From: Paenarthrobacter aurescens TC1 | Lineage (GTDB): Bacteria > Actinomycetota > Actinomycetes > Actinomycetales > Micrococcaceae | DNA length: 64,000 nucleotides | Direction: 5' to 3' | Assembly (NCBI GenBank): GCA_000014925.1 | Contig: CP000474.1 | Coordinates: 2,046,001-2,110,000 of the forward strand | Shown here: one piece after another, positions 54,253 through 62,367 of the stretch | How positions within the stretch are numbered: position 1 is the stretch's first letter | How the letters are laid out: each line of letters starts with the position of its first letter | Program-made: the position numbers and the translations under genes | Notes under the pieces: generated by a model | What the model saw: the letters and a program-made list of their open reading frames with translations, nothing else | What the model was told of the DNA's origin: nothing | Database searches by the model: none

Positions 54253-55533
54253 TTATTGTGCGATCAGACGTCCGCGCTTGAGGACTCCAAGCGGCATTGC
54301 GAGAGTGCTGATGTCCTGTATTGGGTCCGCCGCCGTGACGATGAGGTCGGCCCACAGGCCGGGCCGGATGCGACCCGCCTGCGTCTCCACCCCGAGCATG
54401 TCGGCGGCTTCACACGTGGCGGACTTCAGCGCATGCTGTGCTGCCAGTCCCGCGTCGACATAGCGTTCCAACTCGCGGGCAAGGAGATCGAAGGTGACGT
54501 GCGCAGGGCCTGCGTCCGTCCCTGCGACGATAGACACACCGGAGTGGAGGAACTCGGTCACATTGGTAAACCGCGATTCCAATCGCGCCACAACATTGCG
54601 ATCCTGCGCGTTGGATAACACTTGGTGACCCTCTCGCAATTGCCGGGAGACGATGTCCGCTGCGATGACGGTCGGCACAATGTGGATCCCGGCATCGGCC
54701 GCTCTGCGCAATAGCTCGCGATCGGGCGCGCACTGCTCATCGGGCCCCAACATGGAGGCGTGTTCCAATGAGTCCACACCCGCCTCGATGCACGCGGCCA
54801 TCGAAGAACTGGCGTGGGCATGGGCTGCAGTCCTCATGCCGTAGGAGCCGGCGATAACCACCGCCTCACGGAGCAGGATGGGATCGAATTCAAAGACGCT
54901 TGGGCTGGTCCCGGGAGTAAACCCGCCGCCGCTGGCCATAAGTTTGATCCATGTGGCACCGGCCGCGTGCTGTTCGGCGATGATCGTCTCGACGTCGTGA
55001 CGAGTGCGAATCTCTCCGCCCATGTCGTGGCCGTGCCCGCCCACGCGGCAGATTGGCGCACCGCAATGAATCACCGTGGCGACGTCGGACACCATACCCA
55101 GCGCGGCTCTCATAGGGGCCAATAAATGCCTGGGTGTCCCGCAGTCCCGTACCGTGGTTATGCCGGCACGAAGCGCAATCCGCGCGTTCGAGACAACCTC
55201 CGCAACGATCTCTTCATCGCTGTTGCCCTGATAGGTTCCTTTAGGATCGTCACCGCCATCGAAGGCCAGATGAACATGGGCATCCATGAGTCCGGGAGCC
55301 AAAAACGTGCCCTTAAGATCCAGGACGCTTCCTGTCCCCGGCTCACTGCCGGCGGGGGCAATATGGGAGATTTGCCCTGCCTGAAGCCATACGTCGCTCA
55401 GTGAACCCGAAGTACCCGACTCGGGATCAACAACACGTGCATTGAGCAGCACCGTGACGTCGTCACCTGTCCGGGCCGCGCGGCTGACGCTAAACGGCTG
55501 GGGACGGTCCGTCACTTCAGTGGTGATGGTCAT
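54253..55533 (-). CDS. Metal-dependent amidohydrolase (imidazolonepropionase/prolidase-like)
   Basis: The product is 426 residues from ATG 55533, with AAGGAG upstream, one base after the threonine aldolase stop. Metal ligands of the amidohydrolase barrel are visible: MDAHVHLAF (His86, His88), the lysine in GATWIKLMASGG, His in TAAHAHASSS, His in SLEHASML and Asp in VAGTDAGPAH. The closest subgroup includes Xaa-Pro dipeptidases (Cc2672/Sgx9260-type) and imidazolonepropionases. It is cytosolic and likely hydrolyses an amide or cyclic amide delivered by the operon's ABC transporter. Confidence 0.87.
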   Translation of the reverse strand: MTITTEVTDRPQPFSVSRAARTGDDVTVLLNARVVDPESGTSGSLSDVWLQAGQISHIAPAGSEPGTGSVLDLKGTFLAPGLMDAHVHLAFDGGDDPKGTYQGNSDEEIVAEVVSNARIALRAGITTVRDCGTPRHLLAPMRAALGMVSDVATVIHCGAPICRVGGHGHDMGGEIRTRHDVETIIAEQHAAGATWIKLMASGGGFTPGTSPSVFEFDPILLREAVVIAGSYGMRTAAHAHASSSMAACIEAGVDSLEHASMLGPDEQCAPDRELLRRAADAGIHIVPTVIAADIVSRQLREGHQVLSNAQDRNVVARLESRFTNVTEFLHSGVSIVAGTDAGPAHVTFDLLARELERYVDAGLAAQHALKSATCEAADMLGVETQAGRIRPGLWADLIVTAADPIQDISTLAMPLGVLKRGRLIAQ

Positions 55534-55534
55534 A

Positions 55535-56629
55535 TCAGAAGCTCCTTTGGCTTGTAGGCATTGAGTGGATTTCGTCCAGCAATGCCCTGATCGCATCAGC
55601 GGCGATCCGTATGTCACCGCTGTCAACATCGAGATGGGTCACGGCACGAATCGTGGACGGGCCAAAAGCGCCCATTCGGACCCCGCTCTTCTGAATCAGG
55701 CGGTCCACCAGCACTGCTGCCGTGACAGGACTGTCGACCAGGTCGAAGAGGACAATATTTGTTTGAACCGTCAGCGGGTCGATTGAAATCTGAGGATGGA
55801 CGGAAAGCAGTTCAGCCAGCAGACGGGCATTCCCATGGTCATCTGCGAGCCTGTCCACGTTGTTGCGGAGGGCAAACGTACCCGCTGCCGCCACAATGCC
55901 TGACTGACGCATGGAGCCACCCCACCGTTGCTTGAGCCGCCAAGCCTCATTGATGAAATCAGCGTCGCCGGCCAGCACTGCTCCTATGGGGGCGCCCAGT
56001 CCTTTGCTGAGGTCCAGCCAGACTGAGTCAAACGGGGCACAAAAATCGCGGGCAGATACGCCGGTGGCCACCACCGCATTGAGCATGCGGGCGCCATCCA
56101 TATGGGTTTTGATCTGGTGGGACCGTGCCATATTCGTCACTGAAGTGATGCCCTCCAGCGACCAGCACGTGCCGCCTCCGAGATTGGATGGCTGCTCTAT
56201 GGACAGCACCGCGTTTCGGGCAAATGACCTGCCCTCAGGGCGGAGCGCCGCCTCAAGTTGGGCAACCGAGAACACACCATGGTCTGCTTTGATCGGCCTG
56301 TAGAAGGCACCGGCCAGGGCGGGCGCCCCGGTTTCCTCGTGGCACAGCGAATGCGCGGTCTCATCAACAAGAATCGCGTCTCCAGGGCGGCAGTGCAGAG
56401 CATAGGCGATCTGGTTGCACATCGTCCCTGATGGCAGGAAGACAGCTTCCTCCTTGCCCAGGAGCTCACGTGTCAGGGCAACCAGTTCGTTGGTGGAGGG
56501 GTCTTCACCCTTTTGTTCGTCCCCAACTTCGGCGTTTGCCATGGCCTGGCGCATGGCCTTTGTGGGCCGGGTAATAGTGTCGCTGAAGAGGTCGATTCTG
56601 ATGGGGTAGCTTGATCCGACGGGAATCAC
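55535..56629 (-). CDS. Threonine aldolase-family PLP enzyme
   Basis: The product is 364 residues from GTG 56629, overlapping the ATPase stop (GTGA). It is a beta-eliminating lyase/threonine aldolase. LFSDTITRPTKAMRQAMANA opens it, the His of VDETAHSL stacks on PLP, HMDGARMLN supplies Asp and Arg, and VWLDLSKGLGAPIG has Lys209 for the Schiff base. The family splits beta-hydroxy amino acids into glycine and an aldehyde. In this operon it would act on a transported or hydrolysed amino-acid derivative. Confidence 0.9.
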   Translation of the reverse strand: MIPVGSSYPIRIDLFSDTITRPTKAMRQAMANAEVGDEQKGEDPSTNELVALTRELLGKEEAVFLPSGTMCNQIAYALHCRPGDAILVDETAHSLCHEETGAPALAGAFYRPIKADHGVFSVAQLEAALRPEGRSFARNAVLSIEQPSNLGGGTCWSLEGITSVTNMARSHQIKTHMDGARMLNAVVATGVSARDFCAPFDSVWLDLSKGLGAPIGAVLAGDADFINEAWRLKQRWGGSMRQSGIVAAAGTFALRNNVDRLADDHGNARLLAELLSVHPQISIDPLTVQTNIVLFDLVDSPVTAAVLVDRLIQKSGVRMGAFGPSTIRAVTHLDVDSGDIRIAADAIRALLDEIHSMPTSQRSF

Positions 56630-57729
56630 TGTGCGGCCTTGGGCGCCGGGTCAGTGCGGGGCCGGAACAACTTGTACCCGTCCCGTGGAATGCCCACGCG
56701 CACATGGGAGGAATCCGTGCGCTCACGGGTTTCGACCACCAGGGCCTGCTCGCCGACGCCCACCCTGTACCGGAAATGATGGCCGTGATATGACCGGTCA
56801 AGGACAGGACCATTGACAGTCATTTCGTAGCCGTCAGACGACGCATCGTCAGGCAACAACGCCAGCGCTTCCGGACGAACGGCAACCACGACGCCGTCGG
56901 AATCAATTGCGGATGGTACGTGGATCGCTTGATCCAACCCGTCGATCTTGATCGTCAGGATCCCCTTCGCGCGGCCAATCACTGTTCCCTCCAGCAGGTT
57001 GCTGGTGCCAACAAAATCAGCAACGAAGAGATCGGCAGGATCGTTGTAGATCTGCTCCGGCGTACCAATCTGGCGGACGGTTCCGGTAGACATGACCGCA
57101 ATCCTGTCGCTCATTGCCAGGGCTTCGTCTTGATCGTGGGTCACAAAAACGGTGGTGACGCCAATCTTGCGTTGCAACTGAAGCAACCAATCGCGGGTAC
57201 GTTCCCGCAGCTTGGCATCAAGATTCGAGAACGGCTCGTCGAGGAGCAGCAAACGCGGAGGGAATGCCAACGCGCGTGCCAGCGCCACTCGTTGTTGCTG
57301 GCCGCCGGAGAGCTGATGCGGAAAACGGTCTGCCTGATCGGAGAGGTCAACCAACTCGAGTACCTCATCGACGCGTCTGCGCAGTGCCTCAGGCTTGTAG
57401 CGACGTAGCCGCAGCGGATACCCGACGTTGTCGCGGACTTTCATATGCGGCCACACGGCATAGGACTGGAAAACCACGCCGCAGTCGCGGCGTTCCGGCG
57501 GCAGGAAGGCGGAGGAGTCATGGTTGAACAAGGTCTGGTCGCCCACAACAATGCTGCCGCCGTCCGGCCTGAGCAGCCCTGCGATGGACCAGAGAGTTGT
57601 GGATTTGCCGCAGCCGCTTGGCCCCAGCAACGTCAATATCTGCCCGTCGGAAGCAGTTACTGACACGTTGTCCAGGACCGTCAGACGGCCAAACTTCTTG
57701 GTGAGATTGGTGATGACCAGATCAGACAT
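56626..57729 (-). CDS. ABC transporter ATPase (Fe3+/putrescine/phosphonate-type)
   Basis: The product is 367 residues from ATG 57729, overlapping the permease gene by 8 nt; a longer reading to 57786 is only shadow. Walker A is LLGPSGCGKST, the signature is HQLSGGQQQRVALARAL and Walker B is LLLDEPFSNLD. The H-loop is FVTHDQDEA. The C-terminal 120 residues form a TOBE domain. It powers the adjacent double-length permease. Similar ATPases serve iron, thiamine, putrescine and 2-aminoethylphosphonate uptake. Confidence 0.92.
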   Translation of the reverse strand: MSDLVITNLTKKFGRLTVLDNVSVTASDGQILTLLGPSGCGKSTTLWSIAGLLRPDGGSIVVGDQTLFNHDSSAFLPPERRDCGVVFQSYAVWPHMKVRDNVGYPLRLRRYKPEALRRRVDEVLELVDLSDQADRFPHQLSGGQQQRVALARALAFPPRLLLLDEPFSNLDAKLRERTRDWLLQLQRKIGVTTVFVTHDQDEALAMSDRIAVMSTGTVRQIGTPEQIYNDPADLFVADFVGTSNLLEGTVIGRAKGILTIKIDGLDQAIHVPSAIDSDGVVVAVRPEALALLPDDASSDGYEMTVNGPVLDRSYHGHHFRYRVGVGEQALVVETRERTDSSHVRVGIPRDGYKLFRPRTDPAPKAAQ

Positions 57730-59473
57730 TGGGGCGAACTCCAAACAGAATGCGTCCTGCGCCCAGGACAGCTGCGGTGATGACAAGTTGGATGACTCCG
57801 AGGGCGGCCACGGTGCCGCCGAGGCCGTTTGCTGCGATCTGAAGCATGGCCAGTCCCAGAACCTGGGTTTCAGGGGTCACCAGAAAAACTGCGGCGTCGG
57901 CTTCATTGAGCATTGCTACAAACAGCAGGACGTATGAGATGCCCATGGCTGGCCTCAGCAGGCTGAGAATGATGGTGCGCATCGCCGTCCACCAATCTGC
58001 CCCGGCCGAGCGCGCGGCGCGGTCCAGGTCCGCGCCCAGCGCGGCAAGTGACGGGTAGAACGCGGCGTACCCCATGGCAAGCGCGCGGACCCCGAAAGCG
58101 ATTCCCACGGCCCAAAGTGTGGCTCTGAAAGTTCCGGACTGGTCCAGGATTGCAAACGTCCAGAAGAAGGCCATGCCGGTGATCAGGCCTGGGACGGCCC
58201 GGGGATAAAGCACGATGTGCTCCAAGGATCCGCGCAGTCGAAAGCTGGATTGGTGGGCAACCAATGCGATGACGGCGACGCAGGCGGTCGCGATTGCGGC
58301 GCCAACGGTGGCAATCAGCAGGCTGTTGCCAATAGCTCCTGTGTAGAGCGGGTTGGTCAAAATCGCCGAGAAGTGGTCAAGTGTCAGCAGGCTAAAGGGG
58401 TTGATCGCCGGGGTCAGAACAGCGGTGAGCGAGGCGAGAACCACACCGCTGAGCGGAACCAGGGTTGCGCAACCCAGAACCACTCCGACGCCGGCGGACA
58501 GCAGCCAGCCGAAGGGGCCTAATTTAACGACGTTTGCTGGTCTGGATGACTTGCCACCGGTTGTGGTGAAGCGGGCGAGGTCACCTGCCAGGCGGTTGCG
58601 CAGCAGCAGCAGCAAAGTGACGGCGAGCAACAACATGACGGCACCTGCAGGCAGAACTCCTCCACCGCCGTCGGCGCTTCCAGTCCACTGCCGGTACAGG
58701 TAAGTGGACATCATGTCGATGTTCTTCGACGTACCAAGGATGAGGGGAATGCCCAGTGTTTCCAGCGCCAAAGCGAAGACCAGCAGCCCGGAGTTGAGTA
58801 ATGCCGGGCGCAGCAACGGCAGGGTCACCGAGAGCAAGGCGCGGAGGGGGCCGGCGCCGGCGCAACGGGCGGCTTCCTCGAGTGTCGAATCGCCTGAGGA
58901 CAGCGTCCCCCGGGCAAAGAGATAGACCACAGGCGAGCCCAGGACCGTACCCATGACCACCATTCCCGCAACACTGTAGAGGTCAAAGGGCACAGTGAAC
59001 GGTGTGTACTGTTCCAGTAGATGTGTGGCATATCCGTTTTTCGACCACATCGACTGCCACCCGACGATGAGCACTAGTCCAGGCAGAACCAAGGGCAGGA
59101 CGATCAGGGCTGAGTAGAGCCGCCGCAGCGGGAGGTCGGTGCGGGCTACCAACAAGGCCACTGTGGTTCCAACCAGAACTGACCCGATGGTGGCGAAGAC
59201 AGCGAATTGCAGGCTGTTGGCGACGGCTGACCACCAAAGTGGATCGGTGGCCAGTTTACGAAAGTTGTCCAGGGTGCCGCTGCCGCCGCCCTCGTAGAGC
59301 GGGGTGGACCAGAGTGATGACCAGACGATCGGCACGATCGGGCCGAGGATCAGCAGGACTGCGAGGATCCAGACACCGTAGTGGATGACCTTCTCCGGCA
59401 GCCATGCCCGCTTGATTTTTCCAACACCCGGCGGGGGCGGGGCCTTGGGGTCTGTAAGGGTGGAGCTGCTCAT
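57722..59473 (-). CDS. ABC transporter permease (FbpB-type, two fused halves)
   Basis: The product is 583 residues. It has about twelve transmembrane helices in two homologous halves (about 35-320 and 330-575), each with the EAA-type loop that contacts the ATPase (LEEAARCAGAGPLRALLSVTLP in part; LDRAARSAGADWWTAMRTI). Fused permeases of this kind serve the FbpA/PhnS/ThiB-like binding proteins. It overlaps the binding-protein gene by 4 nt. Confidence 0.93.
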   Translation of the reverse strand: MSSSTLTDPKAPPPPGVGKIKRAWLPEKVIHYGVWILAVLLILGPIVPIVWSSLWSTPLYEGGGSGTLDNFRKLATDPLWWSAVANSLQFAVFATIGSVLVGTTVALLVARTDLPLRRLYSALIVLPLVLPGLVLIVGWQSMWSKNGYATHLLEQYTPFTVPFDLYSVAGMVVMGTVLGSPVVYLFARGTLSSGDSTLEEAARCAGAGPLRALLSVTLPLLRPALLNSGLLVFALALETLGIPLILGTSKNIDMMSTYLYRQWTGSADGGGGVLPAGAVMLLLAVTLLLLLRNRLAGDLARFTTTGGKSSRPANVVKLGPFGWLLSAGVGVVLGCATLVPLSGVVLASLTAVLTPAINPFSLLTLDHFSAILTNPLYTGAIGNSLLIATVGAAIATACVAVIALVAHQSSFRLRGSLEHIVLYPRAVPGLITGMAFFWTFAILDQSGTFRATLWAVGIAFGVRALAMGYAAFYPSLAALGADLDRAARSAGADWWTAMRTIILSLLRPAMGISYVLLFVAMLNEADAAVFLVTPETQVLGLAMLQIAANGLGGTVAALGVIQLVITAAVLGAGRILFGVRPNV

Positions 59474-60576
59474 CGCCCGAATGCTTCCTTCCAGCGGTTC
59501 TTGAAGGCCGGTGCATCGTTCACCAAGGCCTCATCCCATCTGGCGATGTTGATGTTCTCTGCACCCAATTGCTCTGTAACCTTCGCAAGGTTCACGGGGC
59601 AGTCCACCCCGTCCAGGTAGGGTGCGAACCCGCCGGCGCAACCGGCCGTCTGGCCGGCCTTGTCAATCAGGAAGTTGAGGAACACCTTGGCCGCGTTGGG
59701 TGACTTACCCCCGGTTGTTGCTCCGGCACCGCGGGGCATGAAGGGCGATCCGTCCTTAAAGAACTTGTAGTTCAGCACCTTCGCGGTAGCGCCGGTGAGG
59801 AGGGGCCGGGTAGCGCCGGACTGGAAGTAGGACATGGTGTACTCGCCCTGCAGGAGTTTGTTGAACATGGGTCCGGCACTGGCTTCCACCTTGGTGTTCT
59901 TGCCTAGCTGATCCAAGACGTTCCATCCGGCCTCTCCCGCCTTGGCTATGTATGCGTGATTAACCGTGTAGCCGAACTCCGTAGTGCCGTCATACGTGAC
60001 GATCCTGCCTGCGAGCTTGGGGTCGCTGGACATCTTGGCGAGTGCTTCAAGGGAATCGGGTTGCTCGGATTTAGGCAGGAGGGTGGTGTTGATCAGCGCC
60101 ATGACCGGGTTCAGTTCCATTGCGAAGACCCCTGGGGCGAGCTTCGCGAAGTCGGGCAGTGGCGCGGCGGCAGGTGGGGTGAAGTCCTGGATGTCACCGC
60201 GTTTGACCAGATCGAGGAAGTTCGCGCCTTGCAGGCTGACGATGACATCCGCGGTCTTTCCGCCGGTGGCCTTCTCGTTGAGGTAGCGCTGGAAGCTTTC
60301 GGTTCCGCCAAGGCTGATGTAGCTGGTCTTGATATCCGGATACTGGTTTTGGAAAGCAGCCAGGACCGGTTTCATGGTCGCCTCGTTCGCCTCGCCGTAA
60401 ACAAGAAGCGAGCCTTCCTTGCGGGCGGCGTCCAGGACTGCAGGGTCCATTGCTGCTGCCGTCGGAATGTCCGACTTAACGGCGTAGGCGTTGGGGGCGT
60501 CATTCCCGGTGCTGCAGCCTGTGAGAGCTGCGAAGCCGCAGAGTGCAGCAACAGCGACTATTGCACGTCGTTTCAT
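59470..60576 (-). CDS. Extracellular solute-binding lipoprotein
   Basis: The product is 368 residues from ATG 60576, with AAAGGAG upstream; a longer reading to 60780 passes through tandem DNA repeats and is unlikely. The lipoprotein signal ends LTGC (Cys21). The mature domain is a class D/F-type binding fold: EGSLLVYGEANEATMKPVLA, then YPDIKTSYIS, and a GAGATTGGKSPNAAKVFLNF segment typical of FbpA/PhnS relatives. It captures the operon's substrate outside the cell. Ligand identity is unknown. It is the first gene of the six-gene minus-strand operon. Confidence 0.9.
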   Translation of the reverse strand: MKRRAIVAVAALCGFAALTGCSTGNDAPNAYAVKSDIPTAAAMDPAVLDAARKEGSLLVYGEANEATMKPVLAAFQNQYPDIKTSYISLGGTESFQRYLNEKATGGKTADVIVSLQGANFLDLVKRGDIQDFTPPAAAPLPDFAKLAPGVFAMELNPVMALINTTLLPKSEQPDSLEALAKMSSDPKLAGRIVTYDGTTEFGYTVNHAYIAKAGEAGWNVLDQLGKNTKVEASAGPMFNKLLQGEYTMSYFQSGATRPLLTGATAKVLNYKFFKDGSPFMPRGAGATTGGKSPNAAKVFLNFLIDKAGQTAGCAGGFAPYLDGVDCPVNLAKVTEQLGAENINIARWDEALVNDAPAFKNRWKEAFGR

Positions 60577-60603
60577 GTGGGACTCCTTTGTCACGGCACT
60601 GAA

Positions 60604-60648
60604 CTTTGGGTTGGGACGGTGCTTTGGGTTGGGACGGTGCTTTGGGTT
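60604..60648. repeat. 18-bp tandem repeat, 2.5 copies
   Basis: The unit CTTTGGGTTGGGACGGTG occurs exactly at 60604-60621 and 60622-60639, with a partial third at 60640-60648. It sits 28 bp upstream of the binding-protein start, in its leader. Confidence 0.9.
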
Positions 60649-60775
60649 ATCGAGTGGATGGGAAACTCGCGGAAGGGGCGCCGCAAGCGCCCAGGAAATC
60701 CTGTCCATCGGGGTGTCTCGTTCTTGCGTTGTTTCTCTGGGTCTACGAGCCACCATGGCGTCCCGTAAGTGAATC

Positions 60776-60809
60776 AGCATCGGCCGCCGAGGTACTCCTG
60801 GCCGATGCT
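60776..60809. promoter_or_regulatory. Inverted repeat in the divergent regulatory region
   Basis: AGCATCGGCC pairs perfectly with GGCCGATGCT across a 14-nt spacer. There is no U-tract on either side. It could be the operator of the divergent TetR-like protein or a hairpin in the binding-protein mRNA leader. Confidence 0.5.
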
Positions 60810-60969
60810 TGTGTTGCGGGAACCTTCACGGGTCCGCCGCAGTGAGGCATCACTATCTCGCGTCGACTGGCTTGTCTGTAAGTGAAGTTCAGTGATCCGC
60901 GGGTTGTTCTTAAACTTTGGCACGTAGCGGGCTATTGCGCAATAAGTGAATGCGACTAATCTTGAGAAC

Positions 60970-62145
60970 ATGAATAAGTCCACCACCGCCCCGGAACGCG
61001 GCACTAGGCCGCGGAACCGGCGCGCCTTGATACTTGCTGCGGCAGGTGACCTCTTCGCGCAGAAGGGATACCCCCAAGTCAGCATGACCGACGTGGCCAA
61101 GGCGATGGCAGTGCAGCCATCCGCCCTCTATAGACATTTCCCGGGCAAGGGCGAGCTTCTTCGCGAGGCAGTGGTGGCCAGCCTCCAGCCCGTTTTGGAT
61201 AGCGTTACCCAGACGCCCGACGGCGACCTCGAGCAGTTGATCACGTCGCTGGGCCGCGCAATTCTGGTGCACAGGGAGAACGGCGTGCTGTGGGAGCGTG
61301 AATCCCGCCATCTCCCGCCCGCAATTCGCTTCGATATTGCCAGTGGTATCAAGTTCGCCATCAGCAGCAAACTGCAGTCCGGCAGCCCCGCGCTGCCCGC
61401 TGCCGAGGCCGACTTGCGGGCGTGGGCCATGTTTGCAGCGATGATCAGCGTGTCGTTGGACCCAAACCGGCTTTCGCGTGCGGACGAAGATTCCCAGCTG
61501 ACCACGCTCGCCCGCACAGTACTGGTCATGCCAATGCCCCCGATTGAAACGGCGACGAATCACCGTAGCGCGGCTATTGACTTGCCGCGCACCCGCCGTG
61601 AGGCGTTGCTGGCAGCCTCAATCCGACAGTTTGCGGCGAACGGCTTTGACGCCGTCAGCCTGGACGACATCGGCGCCGAAGTTGGAGTCGCAGGTCCCAG
61701 CATTTACCGCCATTTCGACAGCAAGGCGGAAATGCTTGCCGCTGCCCTGCATCGCGCCAAAGAAGTACGGTGGATGGACATGTCGCGGGCCCTCACTGAA
61801 GCCGCTGATGCAGCTGAGGCACTGGAGCGCATCCTTTCGACATACATTGCCTTCTCACTGGGAAGCCCGGAATTCCTGCAATTGGCAGTGTCTGAACGTC
61901 CGCACCTTCCCGAGAGGGAGTTGCGGAACTTGATGGAGGCCCAGGGTGATTACATCACCGATGTCGCCTCGCTGGTCCAGGACGTTTACCCTGGCACGGA
62001 TCAGGAAGTGGTCAGGACCCGGGTCAAAGCCGCGTTGCATGTGGTCAGCAGCGTTGTCCGCACCCCGTTCCTCCGGGATATCCGCGGCATCCAGGAAATT
62101 CTTGAACAGATTGCCAGAGGCCTCATAGCTCCCACGACCCAGTGA
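60970..62145 (+). CDS. TetR-family regulator with two helix-turn-helix domains
   Basis: The product is 391 residues from ATG 60970 (or GTG 60946). A TetR N-terminal domain at about 15-60 (LILAAAGDLFAQKGYPQVSM then ALYRHFPGKGELL) is followed by a ligand region. A second TetR N-terminal domain appears at about 210-255 (ALLAASIRQFAANGFDAVSL then SIYRHFDSKAEML) with its own C-terminal part. Tandem TetR proteins are known in actinobacteria and look like gene fusions. It diverges from the ABC/aldolase operon and probably controls it. Confidence 0.87.
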   Translation: MNKSTTAPERGTRPRNRRALILAAAGDLFAQKGYPQVSMTDVAKAMAVQPSALYRHFPGKGELLREAVVASLQPVLDSVTQTPDGDLEQLITSLGRAILVHRENGVLWERESRHLPPAIRFDIASGIKFAISSKLQSGSPALPAAEADLRAWAMFAAMISVSLDPNRLSRADEDSQLTTLARTVLVMPMPPIETATNHRSAAIDLPRTRREALLAASIRQFAANGFDAVSLDDIGAEVGVAGPSIYRHFDSKAEMLAAALHRAKEVRWMDMSRALTEAADAAEALERILSTYIAFSLGSPEFLQLAVSERPHLPERELRNLMEAQGDYITDVASLVQDVYPGTDQEVVRTRVKAALHVVSSVVRTPFLRDIRGIQEILEQIARGLIAPTTQ

Positions 62146-62230
62146 GGGGTGCGCGTCCTCAGGTCCACTGACTGTCTGGATTTTACGGCGGCATTCCATT
62201 AGAAATGAGATCTTGCGCACAAAGCATCTC

Positions 62231-62248
62231 AGTCATAAGATAATGACT
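62231..62248. promoter_or_regulatory. Palindrome before the MHS transporter gene
   Basis: AGTCAT-N6-ATGACT is a perfect 6-bp inverted repeat about 120 bp upstream of the transporter start, in an AT-rich patch that also contains CATCTCA repeats. It is a plausible operator. Confidence 0.45.
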
Positions 62249-62367
62249 ACTGAAGTAATCTGCATCACTTCACATCTCATTCTGAGACAGGTGCCTTAGG
62301 CAGCCCTGATCACCAGGGTCCACGCATAGCGGGGCCGACTGTTCGCAAAATTACCTGGAGGCACAAT

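Larger units (their letters stand above)
60577..60969. other. Divergent leader region with repeats
   Basis: About 390 bp between the binding protein (minus) and TetR-like regulator (plus). It holds an 18-bp tandem repeat (60604-60648) and a 10-bp inverted repeat around 60776-60809. I looked for known riboswitch motifs (glycine, TPP, guanidine, SAM) on the minus strand and recognised none. Confidence 0.45.

Noticed and set aside
60577..60969. Riboswitch in the leader of the transporter operon
   Set aside because: Known glycine, TPP, SAM and guanidine core motifs were not recognisable by eye. A covariance-model search would be needed.
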